The translations under genes and the position numbers were made by a program. The notes beneath the pieces were generated by a model, which saw nothing but the letters and a program-made list of their open reading frames with translations, did no database searches and was not told the origin of the DNA. A stretch of 64,000 nucleotides of DNA from positions 507,897 to 571,896 of the forward strand of contig JXTB01000172.1 in the NCBI GenBank assembly GCA_002914805.1, read 5' to 3'. This stretch comes from Parasponia andersonii (taxonomy: Eukaryota > Streptophyta > Magnoliopsida > Rosales > Cannabaceae). The first letter of the stretch is position 1; every line of letters begins with the position of its first letter. Positions 34,383-50,798 of the stretch are shown piece after piece.

Positions 34383-36767
34383 TTTTGAAGAGAGAGAAGA
34401 AAAGGGTTTTTGATTCTGCTAAGTTGAGTGTTTGGTTATGAATAGATACGGAGAAATGGGGTCGTACAGGTTGGCATCTTGGCGATAGAGAAGAAGCGGC
34501 ACAGAATTGGTTTTTTTTTTTTTTTTTTTCCCTCTTTTTGAAGATTTATTTGTCCAAAACGACATGGGATGGTTCTCGTTTATTGTCGTTTTCTTTTTGC
34601 TTTTGGTTTGTTTCGTTATTTGTTTGTGCACTTGTCCCTTAGCCAGTTGGACTCACCTCATGGTTTTGGGTGGTTCACTTTCCTTATCTTTATCTTTTCT
34701 CAATAAAATTTCCTGCACTCTCCAAAATAACTGGCTATGACCATTGGTTGGCATGCGACCGCTAGTTGGTTTTTTTTTTTTTTCGTTTTAGGTATTATTA
34801 CTTATTTTCACATGTGTTATGTGTAATCCACTTTGACATGATTTCAAATTGTATACCGTTTTCAAAATGAAAATTTTAAATAAAAAAAAAAAAGGGAACG
34901 AAAGAAAGAAGCTCATGTGTCACGTGATGGTTTAGTCATGGCAAAGTGGGTGACTTATCTACTGAAGGCAACATAATCATGAGATTTGCTAATCTTTCTA
35001 ATAGAGAGTCTCACTTGCCGCTTTGTCCATTTAATTGGTAACGAAGTGACCCGATCCCGTACACCTTTTGTTATTTTTTATGTAATACGTACTCATTGAT
35101 ATTGATTAATCAAGTCCAATCGTAGGATTTATTCCCCTTCAAACAAACGAAAGAAAGTTGTAATTCTTGGACTAGCACACATTCTTAATAAAATTAACTC
35201 TTATAAAAAGGATTTTATTTGGTTACTTTATACTTCATTAGTGTGTTGTGCCGATATCATCTAATAAAAAATAAAAATTGTCCCCATTTATGTCGTATTA
35301 ACGAACGTGTGGAATACAAATGCAACTTTTTGTTCCACATATACACAATATCATTGCTTTTTAAAAATTAGACTCTGTTATTAATTTGAAGGTAAAAAAC
35401 AAAAAGAGAATGATTCAAAGTTAGGCCAAAGCATTACTAAAAAAATAGGCCTAAATAAAAAAATTCGGTACACCGATTGATATCCTTGATATACAGATAT
35501 TATTACGTGGTTGAAAAATAGAAGTTAATAATGACAGGCGTTGGCGATTTTGGCCATAGCTTGCAAACACTATTAGCAAACGAAGTAAAGTCGAAACTCG
35601 AAAAGCTCATAAACCATGCCATCGTCCAATACCAAATTCAAGCAAAACCACATACGGGGGTATATCCTAGGAAATCCATATAGAATATGCCTTTTTTTTT
35701 TCTTTCTTTTGAGAGAATATGCCTTTTTTTTCTCCCTTTTTGTGCTGGATAATTGGTTTTGGTAGTACTGAGCGGGGTTTTGGCCAGAAAAATAAAATAA
35801 TAATAATAATAAATAATAAATAGAATGAAATAGTGGACAAATAGTAACAAAGAGAAATGACTTTCTAAGCTGCAGGTACTATGTACTAATGGCCTTTAGC
35901 CCTTTACTTCAAAGCCATTGTGACATCTCTTTTGTTATACTAAGTGGAGTCCACGTTACAATAATTTGACGGAAAAAATGTAAAAAATAGTGAGAAAAAT
36001 AGTACTAATTAGCACTTCTCTGTACTTATAGATCCATGTGGAGTTTGTATTTTATGCTTTGAGGGCTAATAAAGAAATTAAGAATCAGATACCATCATGT
36101 CATGTTACTGCATATTTAAGGAGGAGTCTATTCCTAAAACAAAAGTCTCAAAATATCTACTCTTGATTCTCTCTATGGCATTTTATTTTTATTATATCTT
36201 TTTCCAGCTAGATGTCGAATGGCAGGTACAAAAATAATATTAATGATGTTTGAATGTTAGATTTCTTCCTTTTTTGCAGGCAAAAATGTTGGAATGTTAG
36301 TTTGGTGACAGAAAAAGGAAAAACAATTCCAAGAAATTGGTAGTTGATTAGCAGCTGGAAATTAATATTAGAATAATAAGTAATTGCCTCAAGTGTTTGC
36401 TTATAAGTTATAACCAAAATATTATAACATTTTTCAAGGGCTTGTTGTGTCTCCTTCTCTTCATTTATATAAAATACTCTAAAATTAAGGATCCACTTGT
36501 CCGTTGCAATCATTGATGATCAAAAATCGAAACAGTTCTTTTTTAATTAAAAAAAAGAAAGAGAAAAAGAAAGAAAAATAAGTTATCTAAATTAAGAGTA
36601 GCTGATCTAGACATTTTTTCTTTCGTTTACATACTAACATTGTTAATAACTAAACATTTTCAAAAATTAAAACCAAATAAATAATAAACTAGTTAAAATA
36701 AGGCATCAAAAAATGGACTCCCCATTTAATTGTTAACTTCAAACAACTTTTTTTTTTGTATTTAAGA

Positions 36768-36885
36768 GTAAATTGCAAAATAATATCCCAAGTATGCACT
36801 TTCTGTAATTTTTAACCCCAAATTTTGAACTTTGTAAAAAAATATTTTCATATTTAGAATTTTAAAAAATTTATATTCTTTATAT
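36768..36885. mobile_element. diverged fragment of the 20.35-kb MITE family
   Basis: GTAAATTGCAAAATAATAT followed by CTTTCTGTAATTTTTAACCC and TTTTGAACTTTG matches, block by block, one inverted arm of the MITE at 20353-20723. The partner arm was not found, so this looks truncated or strongly diverged. Confidence 0.5.
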
Positions 36886-37028
36886 AGAATTCGCCTAATT
36901 TATAAAATTAAGAGATGAAATTACTCCTTAATTAAACGTGAACCAACATTTGGATACCATATACTTATTGCCAAACAAAATTAATATATTTAACAATAAA
37001 ATAAATTCTACAAATAAATTAAATTAAA

Positions 37029-37200
37029 TTTTTTTTTTCAAATTAAAAGAAAATATTTATTATTATCTAATCCCTACCCCACCCTGTTATGAATAATATG
37101 CTTTCACGTCTACATCTGGTATGACTCAAACTTATGGCCGAGATCCTAGATAGTGAGTGTTCTTATCACTTGAGTCAATCCAACTCACAACCAAAAATCC
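37029..37200 (-). mobile_element. SINE-like element, minus strand
   Basis: Read on the minus strand, GGATTGACTCAAGTGATAAGA (about 37162-37182) resembles a tRNA A box and, about 30 bp on, AAGTTTGAGTCAT (37122-37134) resembles a B box. The downstream end runs into a homopolymer read as A on the minus strand (about 37029-37039). The boxes are degenerate; an old element. Confidence 0.45.
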
Positions 37201-37553
37201 TAGGTCGTGACTTCTTAGTAATTCTGAGTATAAATTAATATAAATAAGAGATTTTACAAAATTCGAAGAAAATCCAGTACTTGGATATTTAATTTTAGTC
37301 CTTGATTCATTAGAAATACTATAAAAAAATAACGCGTCTTTAGTTTAATTTATTAAGAGAGATAGTCCAATTAAAATTTGATGAGACATAGTTAATTTGT
37401 ATGAAAATTTGATTTGATAAAAACTTTAATATTGATTAAAATAAAGTTCGTAAATCTTGAGTTGGAAAGTCCAAAAATTGATTTACAGAATTAATCAAAA
37501 TTTCCAAGCACTTAAAACTTTAAAAATATGCTCCTTGGGAACTATAGGGTCTC

Positions 37554-37558
37554 ATATA

Positions 37559-37595
<37 letters not shown>

Positions 37596-39411
37596 TATAT
37601 ATACCAAATCCTCAAATAATAGAAAATACATCCTCATACATTCACTTAGTAGACTCAATGAACTTGGCTAAATAGTTAGACATGGAGAAAGAGTGAGACA
37701 AAGAAAAGTACCAACCCAAGGAGGAATAAGACTACGAGCTTAAGCCAAGCGACTTGCCTAGCCATTGATACAACTGATTCGAATGAGTGATCACCTGAAA
37801 GGGGAGGAAAAAGAGAAGGAGTGAGCTCGAAAGCTCAGTAGGAAAGCTGTTACCTTAATTAAAACCTTTTTAGTTATGGAAAGCCCATGCATGGTTAGTT
37901 TAATCCAAAATAACTTTGCAAAACCATATGTGCATATATTCATAAAATATCCAAAACTAAGAGTTCATATGCACAAACATATATATATAAGTACAGAAAA
38001 CATAATATCTCAAAACTAATCAGTCCACAAACACATGACATAAATCCACTCATACCAATGAGTTCACCACCTCTCATCAATGGAAACTAGGGTGTTGGCA
38101 CTATGTGTGCCATACAGCCTTCCTGACACCTAGCCTATAATCGGAGGGGATACCAATGTATCGCCTATCAAACCTGGAGGGGCAACTGCATTGCCTATGC
38201 CTGCCAAATGGGGAGATAATCAGAAGAAATACCCCGCACGGATTTATGGACTCTCACCGTCGGTGGGGCCACAGCGCCACACTGTAAAAAGCTCATGATG
38301 CTAACCTGTGACTCATGTGTAATCCTATGACACGTGTACTCTGAACTGATGTGTAAAAGTAACCATGCAGTGAATTAAGTTCAAATGATACTTTGGTCTT
38401 TAATAAAATAATTCATTAAATTTTGTAGAAAAATGGACAGCATAACGGCCCTATTTTAATATACCCCAAAATAACATGTACTTAGAAAATTCCCAGAGCA
38501 ATCCAATATATAAATCATACCATTCAATTCCATCACAGATATTTAAAAGTTCTAAAATCATATTTGTTCTCATATGTTGCAGAAAATAAGTTTTATTCAA
38601 AATGACGTAAAAGAGAGGTAACTAAATCCCTACCTCACTAGAATAGCGATACCATGCTATTGAATGCTCAAGGTACCGTTGGACGATCACTTGAAGGGTC
38701 GGGAACTAATCTCACGCCCTCGATCGTCCTCTTGCAAAAAATCAACTTCTCAACGGAGCTTCAATTCCATAAACGGACCTTTTCCCTTAATTCCTTGCAC
38801 CCAAAATAGCTAGGTTAGACATATAATTTGTTCAATTCGAGTCCGGGCCTACACCAGACCGGTGGTATACAAAACGAGACAAAATCTCGACCGTCCGTTC
38901 TCAATTTTTGTGCCGATCTCTAAACGACACAATATATATATTACATTCCAAAAATGATAGCAAAAACGAAATCTAACGGTCGGATCGAAAACTAAAATTC
39001 ATAACTCAAAATAACCTAAAATGGTGGTAACTTTCAATCCAGGCAAAATGGGATCATGAAATATATATCTTGACGATCCTTGCGATGATACGAACCCAAT
39101 GAGCCCAAGAACGCGGCTTAAAACGACCGAAATCGTCGCTGGAAATCAAAACTTCCCACAGCCAAAAATGGCATTTTCCAGCGATGTCGAGCTCAGCGAC
39201 GATCGGTGATCGGTGGCGTGGCTTCCTGGTAGTGCGTGACAAGTTCGCCAGGCAATGGGCTAGGTGGACGGAGCTCGGAGCAATGGCGGTAGCTCTTCCA
39301 TTCCTTTGACGGCCGTGAACAGGGGAGAGAATAGAGAGGGTGAGGATGGGTCGGAGGGGGGGAACGAGAGAGAGAGAGGAATAGATATATATATATATAT
39401 ATATATATATA
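37554..39411 (-). mobile_element. probable LTR-retrotransposon fragment between TA microsatellites
   Basis: A block of about 1.8 kb with higher complexity and GC than its surroundings lies between a TA microsatellite at 37554-37603 and one at 39385-39411. It contains words such as GTGAGCTCGAAAGCTCAGTAGG (about 37822) and paired CGGAGGGGATACC / CTGGAGGGGCAACTGC phrases, of the kind found in plant Ty3/gypsy LTRs, probably reverse oriented. No coding domain, inverted termini or second copy was found in the window. A non-coding RNA locus is an alternative. Confidence 0.35.
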
Positions 39412-39683
39412 ATCTGATTATTTTTTTAAATCTAGTCAAATGACCATTCTACTCCTAAAAAAATGAGTTTTTACAATCCACTTCGTCAAAAAACAATATG
39501 TATTTATCTCACATCAAACTTTAATAGGAAAACATCGTGTAGTCTTTTTAATTAAAATACGGTCAAGATTCAAAAAATGTACTCATACGCTGTGCAGCCT
39601 ATGTATTGTCTCAAATTAAATATACATGCTTATGTTGTTTCTCAGCTAGAGCAAAATAAAAAATGAATGTATACACTCCAAAA

Positions 39684-39858
39684 AAGGTGGTCGAAGTGGC
39701 AATGCGCTCTACTTTATAGCCTTCTCTCACTTATGGAGAGTGAGGTCAAGAATTTGAGCCCCCACATCATCCTTAAGAGCCCAACCGAATGAGTATGACT
39801 CTGGAAAGTGACTCATCACTGGGATCTTATTTGTCTTTTTTATTATTAAAAAAAAAAA
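39684..39858 (+). mobile_element. tRNA-derived SINE
   Basis: TGGTCGAAGTGGCAATGCGC (39688-39707) matches a tRNA A box in spacing and content. GTCAAGAATTTGAGCCCC (about 39745-39762) is a worn B box roughly 45 bp downstream. The body of about 80 bp ends in TTTTTTATTATT followed by an A11 tail (to 39858). Total length about 175 bp. Confidence 0.6.
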
Positions 39859-40477
39859 GTAAATGTATACTTCAGTATTCAACGTAAGTTCTAAAATGTC
39901 ACAATCTAATTATATTTCTGTCTCAGTTTTAAATAATTAGTCATTTTGTTTTTGCAGTTTAGAAGAAAATAATCATATGAGCTTATACGAGTGGCTTATA
40001 AAATTATCAATTAGCTCTTTTCAAGCTACTAATGTGAGGTCACCTAACTCTTTTCATCAAAATTAACAATAGAGTGACACGTTGTTTAAAAGTGAGATAA
40101 AAATCATAATTCCAAAAATTAGAATATGATATTTTGTAATATTGGACAAAAAAGTAAATGAGCTTGTAGAGAGGGAGCCAAAAACGAAAGAGTATTTATA
40201 AGAAATAGATCAATTTTAAAAATGACCGTTTTTTCACTTATTTAATAAACTATCATTTTATATTTTTATTTTGATAAATAGCTGCTTTTTAGTTGAACTT
40301 TTTTTATTTTAATAAATCAATTTTAGACAAAATAAATCAATATACTTTGATATATGAAAAATGATTATTTTTCAATTCATTTTTAACAGTATTTAAAAAA
40401 CAACTATTTTTCAAACAATGATTTGAAATTCTGTCATTCGGCTAAAAAGCCCCGAAAGAAAATAACCTAAAAAATAA

Positions 40478-40887
40478 GGGATTATTTGGATTCACTTTTA
40501 TTTTTTATTTAAATAAATTAAAAATAGAAATAAAAATGATTTTCATTTTTTATAAACAAGAAACATAGTTGGCAGACTTTATTTCACTACTTATTTTCAA
40601 AAATAATAAAGTGCAAAAAATGAAAAAGAAAGTCATATAGACTTATATTTGTGCATACATATATATATATATATATATATATGTAATTGTGTACAAATAT
40701 TTATATATTTTTTTGTTTTTGAAATTTACTTAAAAAAAAATAAAGATATTAGAAATTTTTTGTTACCACTTTTTTTTGAAATTTTTGGTAACAATTTTTA
40801 AAAATAAAGGACAAACAAAAGTTGCCAAACAAACTTTTAAATCAAATTTCCATTTTTCTCTTTAAAAAGTGAATACAAAAAGTCCTA
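40478..40887. mobile_element. MITE, probably MULE-like, about 410 bp
   Basis: The left end GGGATTATTTGGATTCACTTTTA pairs with the right end, whose complement reads AGGACTTTTTGTATTCACTTTTT, giving imperfect terminal inverted repeats of at least 23 bp. The interior is AT-rich, non-coding and contains a TA microsatellite (about 40660-40682). A clear target-site duplication was not seen. Confidence 0.5.
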
Positions 40888-41468
40888 AAATTTCAAGCTA
40901 CCTGTGGTTTTCAAGCTCAACAATAGACAGTTTTAGACAATAAAGCCAATGCCAAGTCACATGTACGCCCAGTTTTGTAGAGCTTTTATAAAAGCTAAAA
41001 CCACTTTTCAAAAAATTTTGTAGCGAAAAAGTATTTTAAAATAGTGAAAAAATAGATTATTCAATAATTTTATGTAAAGCTACAGCTATAAACTAAAGTT
41101 GGTGACGGACAGCTTTTTACGACAGAATAAACAGAAATATATTCTCTTCATTATGTATGGACAAAGTTAACCATAACCAAACTTCAAAATTCCAATTAAA
41201 CCAACTTAATTATTTCACTCTCTTCCATTTTTCCTTTAACCAGCCGTTACTCATATTCAGGGAAAAAAAAAAAAGGCCGTTGTTCATATTCTTCGCATAA
41301 CCTGCATCCTCCTCCTCCGTCATCTCATCTAGTCCATTTCTTGTTCATCTTTTATGCAAAATCAGGTCTCGGTGGAGTGGATTATTTGGGTTCTTCAATT
41401 TTTATTGAGATATTTTTCTTTATTTTTCTTTTTCTCATTTAATCTAGGTTTGTTTATTATTAGTACTT

Positions 41469-41972
41469 TGTTGAACAAATCAATAATTGCAGCTCACCAA
41501 CCAGCCGTAAAAAGAATAATAAAAAAGGCAGTCAAATAGCAATAGTGAAAAGAGCAACCGTAATAGAAATAGTAAAAGATGGTGTTCACACCACTTTTCA
41601 AGTTCTATAAATACAGAGGGCATCATCACTTGTTTTGTATTTCATTCTAAATCTTCTTCATTTCTAAGAAAAAATTCAAGCCTAGGAATTTCTCTCAGTG
41701 TCCCACTTGTTTTCTCCTAAATTATTTAGAGAGATTGTTTTCTCATATTTCAAGAGAGAGAGGTTCATTTGTTTTCTCCTGTATTTAGAGAGAAGTGAGT
41801 TGTAATCTCCTTTTCATAGTAAAATTCTTCAAAGCCTTATCCGTGGACGTAGCCTAAATTGGATGAACCACGTTAATTTTTTTTGTGTGCCTTATTTTTT
41901 TCATTTTACCCAAATTTTCTCAACTCGTATTTTAGTTGTGTGTTATCATTTCGCAAAGTCGATCTCCTAACA
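41469..41972 (+). repeat. 5' LTR of copia element 2
   Basis: 504 bp, beginning TGTTGAACAAATCAA and ending CTAACA. A TATA box TATAAATA lies at 41606-41613. The U3 part upstream of it has short imperfect repeats of the form AATAG.AATAGTAAAAG, similar in position to enhancer repeats of Tnt1-type elements. Numerous substitutions separate it from the 3' LTR. Confidence 0.92.
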
Positions 41973-41973
41973 G

Positions 41974-41984
41974 TGGTATCAGAG
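41974..41984 (+). other. primer-binding site of copia element 2
   Basis: TGGTATCAGAG begins two bases after the 5' LTR and matches the initiator Met-tRNA 3' end complement used by most plant copia elements. Confidence 0.85.
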
Positions 41985-42012
41985 TCAGGTTGGAGTACTG
42001 CTCATATATAAG

Positions 42013-42081
42013 ACTATTCATGTATACGATACTATTCACGTATATGGTACTATTCACGTATATGGTACTATTCACATATAG
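42013..42081 (+). repeat. 18-bp tandem repeat in the leader of element 2
   Basis: ACTATTCA starts at 42013, 42031, 42049 and 42067, exactly 18 bp apart. The unit is ACTATTCACGTATATGGT, with the outer copies slightly diverged. The array lies between the primer-binding site and gag. Confidence 0.9.
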
Positions 42082-42119
42082 TAAAACGGTGGTAACTGAA
42101 CAAATCGTGGTGAACAAAA

Positions 42120-45100
42120 ATGGTGACAAAATTCAATATTGAGAAGTTTAATAGGAGCAATTTCTCTTTGTGGAAAATGAAGATAAAGACAATTTTGAGA
42201 AAAGATAATTGCCTAACAGTAATTGGAGAAAAGCCTGCTGAGATTACTAATGATAAAAGGTGGGAGGAGATGGATAGCAATGCTGTCGCTAACTTACATC
42301 TGGCGCTAGCAAATAGAGTCCTATCGAGCAGTGAGGAGAAGAAGTCAGACAAGGAGATATGGGATACACTAATAAAGTTACATCAGGCTAAGTTACTTCA
42401 CAACAAAATTTTTTTGAAGAGAAGGCTTTATACCCTTCGGATGGCAGAATTGACAACGGTGACCGATCGCATCAACATTCTCAACACTCTATTCTCACAG
42501 CTCACAATAATGGAGCATAAAATAGATGATAATAAACGTGCAGAAATCTTACTTCAGAGTCTACTTGATTCGTATGATCAACTCATCATAAATGTGACCA
42601 GCAATGCTACAACTCTAGTTTTCAACGATCTTACAGCTACTGTTCTTGAATAAGAAAATCGGCGTAAGAACAAGGAAGACAGATTAGCAAGTTCACAGTA
42701 AGTAGAGGCTTTGATAATGAGAGGAAGATCAACAGAACGTGGCCCCAGTGGGAGTCAGAGTCATGGTAGATCAAAGTCAAGAAGTAAGAAGAATGTCAAG
42801 TGTTATAATTGTGGCAAGAAAGGGCACATCAAAAGGGAGTATTCGCAACTCAAGAAGAATGAAGATTCTAGAGGGAAGGACTCTAAGTCATCAAATACTC
42901 AAGGAAATGTTTAAATACTTCAAATGATGGAGAAATCCTATATAGTGAAGCAACAACAATTTCTAAAGACAAACAGCAGCTCATTGATGTTTGGTTAGTG
43001 GATTCAGGGGCAACATGGTACATGACTTCTCACAGAGAATGGTTTTACACATATGAACCTGTCTCTAGAGGATCTGTATTCATGGGTAACAATCATGCCG
43101 TAGAGATCGCTGTGATTGGTACTATCAAGATAAAGATGTACGATGACACTATTCATACTATTCAAGAGGTGCGACATGTGAAGGGCCTGAAGAAAAATCT
43201 ATTGTCTTTGTGACAATTAGATAACCTTGATTGCAAAATTCGTATCAAGAATAGGATCATGAAGATTATGAAGAGCACACTTGTAATAATGAAGGCAGAG
43301 AAAATTACAGTAAATCTATACATGTTTAAAGGAGATACACTGATGAAAGCGGAGGCATCAGTTGCTTCAACAAATTCTGGAGAAGAATTAACGATTATGT
43401 GGCATTGTAAGCTTGGCCATATGTCGGAACGAGGCTTGAAGATTCTCTCTGAACGGAGATTGCTTCCTGGTCTCACAAATGTATCTTTACCCTTTTGTGA
43501 GTATTGTGTCACAAGTAAGCAGCATAGATTAAAGTTTAGTACATCCAGTTCTAGAAGTAAAAAAGTTCTAGACTTGGTTCACTCTGATGTTTGGCAAGCA
43601 CTGGTAATGTCCCTAAGAGGAGCTAGATACTTTGTATCTTTTATTGATGATCACTCTAGGAGATGTTGGGTGTATCCTATCAAGAGGAAGGCAGATGTGT
43701 TTTTAGTCTTCAAAATATTCAAAGCACGGATAGAGCTTAAATCTGGAGAAAAGATCAAGTGTTTAAGGACGGACAATGGAGAAGAATATACAAGCAATGA
43801 ATTTGATAACTTCTGTCAACAAGAAGGTATCAAGAGGCAGTTCACAGTAGTGTATACTCCTCAACAAAATGGAGTAGCAGAGTAGATGAACAGAACCTTG
43901 TTGGAAAGAACAAGAGTAATGTTGAAAGCTGCAGGTCTACCCAAGACATTTTGGGCAAAAACAATCAAAACCGTTTGTTATGTGATCAATCGATCTCCAT
44001 CAATAGCGATTGATCTGAACACACTGATGGAGATGTGGACTGGTAAGCCAACTGATTATTCTCGCTTACATATGTTTGGATTTCCTGTGTAAGTGATATA
44101 CAACGCTCAAGAAATCACAAAACTGGATTCAAAATCCAGAAGGTAAGTACTCTTGGGATATGCTGATGGAGTCAAGGAATATCACTTATAGGATCCCACC
44201 GCCTGTAAGATTGTCATCAGCAGAGATGTGATATTTGCAGAGAATGAACTACAAGAGAAGGGAGACGATAGCAGATCAGAAACTACTACAATTCAAGTAG
44301 AAAAGAATATTGAAGATTCAGATTTTTCTGAAATAGCACCAGAGCACGAAGTAGAAGAACCAGACGAGGAAGAGGCTTCTGAAATTCGTCGGTCAACTTG
44401 TGAGAGAAGAACACCAGCATGACACTCGGATTATATCACTGAGAGTAATATTGCATACTATCTTCTAACAGAGGATAGAGAGCCAACAACTTTCTATGAG
44501 ACTACCAAAAGCCTAGATGTATCCTTATGGATGATAGCAATGTAAGAAGACATTGAAGTCATTCACAAGAACAAAACATGAGATCTTATTTCTTATCACA
44601 AAGAAGGAAGGCTATTGGCAACAAATAGGTCTATAAGATCAAGCGTGGTAGTAATGATCAAGTGGAGTAGTATCGTGCGAGAGTAGTGGTAAAAGGATAC
44701 ACTCAGAAAGAAGGTATTGACTTCAATGAGATATTTTCACCTGTAGTTTGACTGACAACTATTAGAGTGGTTCTGGTGATATATGCTACATTTGACCTAC
44801 ATCTAGAGCAGCTAGATGTGAAAACTGCTTTTCTTCATGGAGAACTTGAAGAAGAGATTTATATGCTCCAACTAGAAGGTTTTGCTGAAACAGACAAAGA
44901 GAACTTGGTTTGCAGGTTGAACAAATCTCTATATGGTCTCAAACAGGCACCGAGGTGTTGGTATAAGAGATTTGATATCTTTATCATAAGCCTTAGGTAC
45001 AACAGACTCAGTTTAGACCACTGCACATACTTCAGGAGGTTTGATAAAAATAGTAACTTCATTATCTTATTGTTGTACATGGATGACATGTTGGTAGCGG

Positions 45101-46041
45101 GCCCCAATAAAGGCAGAATCCTAGAATTAAAGGCACAGTTAGCTAAAAAATTTGATATGAAGGTCCTGGGACCAGCAAACAAGATTTTAAGGATGTAAAT
45201 TCACTGAGACAGAGGTAACAAGAAGATTCAGCTTTCTCAGAAGAATTATTTGAAGAAAATCTTGTGTCGCTTTAATATGCAAGATTGTAAGTCGATTTCT
45301 ACCCCACTTCCTGTTAACTTCAAGTTATCCTCTGGGATGTGTCCTAGTAATGAAGCAGAGAGGATGAAGATGTCTCGAGTACCGTATGTATCAGTAGTGG
45401 GAAGCCTAATGTTCACTATGATATGTACAAGACCAGACATTGCACATGCAGTGGGAGCAGTTAGTCGATAAATGGCGAATCCTGGTGGAGAACATTGGAA
45501 TACTGTGAAGAGAATTCTGAGATACATCAAAGGAACATCAGATACTGTATTATATTACGGAGGATCAAAATAAACTATCAGAGGATATGTTGGTTCAGAT
45601 TTTGAGGGTGATCTTGACAAACGAAAATCTACTATAGGCTATGTGTTTATTCTTGCAGAAGAAGCTGTAAGCTGGGTTTTGAAACTACAAACTGTTATGA
45701 CTTTATCTACAACAGAAGCAGAATACATGGCGGCTACACAAGCTTGTAAAGAGGCTATTTAGATTCAAAGGTTATTGGAGGAGCTCGGGCACAAATAAGA
45801 AAAGATTCCTCTATTTTGTGACAGTCAGAGTGCCTTGTACATTGCAAAGAATCCAACTTTTCATTCCATGACAAAGCATATTAGAGTTCAATATCACTTT
45901 GTTCAAGAAGTAGTAGAAGATGGAAGTGTGGACATGAAGAAGATTCACACAAAGAAGAACCTAGTAGATGCTTTAACCAAACCAATCAATACTTATAAGT
46001 TCCAATGGTGTAGATCCTTATATGGCCTAGCAGAAATATAA
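42120..46041 (+). pseudogene. gag-pol polyprotein pseudogene of copia element 2
   Basis: Gag starts at ATG 42120 and runs 177 codons to a stop at 42651. A zinc knuckle CYNCGKKGHIKREY (about 42810) has lost its last Cys. The protease DSGAT (about 43002) is intact. The GAG pre-integrase region has CKLGH (about 43409). Integrase has HSDVW, RTDNGEEY and QNGVAE, then a TAG at 43883. RT has LDVKTAFLHGEL (about 44812), YGLKQAP and YMDDM (about 45077). RNase H has the EAEY motif near 45718, and a C-terminal tail ends at 46041. Over a dozen stops and some frameshifts abolish function. Most stops look like single C-to-T or G-to-A changes. Confidence 0.92.
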
Positions 46042-46126
46042 GCAGCATGAAGAATTGACAAGGGAAGAAAAGAGAGATTTATCAAGTGTGAATACATGAT
46101 TAAAATCAAGTTTTCAAATGAAAGAA

Positions 46127-46634
46127 TGTTGAACAAATCAACAATTGTAGCTCACCAACTAGCTGCAATAGGAATAGTAAAAAGGGCCTCCACAATAGTA
46201 ATAGTGAAAAGAGCAGCCGTAATAGCAATAGTAAAAGATGGTGTGAACACCACCTTTCAAGTTTTATAAATAAGGAGGGCTTCATCACTTGTTTTGCATC
46301 CCATTCTAAATGCTCTTCCTTTCTAAGAGATAATTCAAGCCTAAGAATTCCTCTTAGTGTCCCATTTATTTTCTCCTAAATTATTTAGAGAGAGTGTTTT
46401 CTCCTATTTCAAGAGAGAGAGAGATTCATTTGTTATCTCCTTGTATTTAGAGAGAAGTGAGTTGTAATATCCTTTTCATAGTGAAATTTTTCACAGCCTT
46501 ATTCATGGATGTAGCTTAAATTAGGTGAACCACGTTAATTCTTTTGGTGCCTTATTTTTTTTCATTTTACCCAAATTTTCTCAACTCATATTTTAGCTGT
46601 GTGTTATCGCTTTCGCAAAGTCGATCTCCTAATA
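46127..46634 (+). repeat. 3' LTR of copia element 2
   Basis: 508 bp, beginning TGTTGAACAAATCAA and ending CTAATA (CA changed to TA). Its TATA box TATAAATA is at 46265-46272. A purine-rich stretch AAATGAAAGAA directly before it may be the polypurine tract. Confidence 0.92.
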
Positions 46635-46639
46635 TACTT

Positions 46640-50798
<4,159 letters not shown>

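Larger units (their letters stand above)
34400..37550. other. AT-rich intergenic spacer
   Basis: No gene is seen. It contains T-homopolymers, an AAT-rich run near 35800, a diverged MITE arm (36768-36885) and a minus-strand SINE-like element (37029-37200). Otherwise featureless. Confidence 0.5.
41464..46639 (+). mobile_element. Tnt1-like Ty1/copia retrotransposon (element 2) with 5-bp TSD
   Basis: Full-length layout: a 5' LTR, a primer-binding site, gag, protease, integrase, RT, RNase H and a 3' LTR (41469-46634), flanked on both sides by TACTT (41464-41468 and 46635-46639), the expected 5-bp integrase duplication. Coding parts carry many stops and frameshifts, so it is a fossil of one insertion. 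The protein pattern is of the Tnt1/Tork type. Its clean ends show that the spacer here was single-copy DNA before insertion. Confidence 0.93.
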
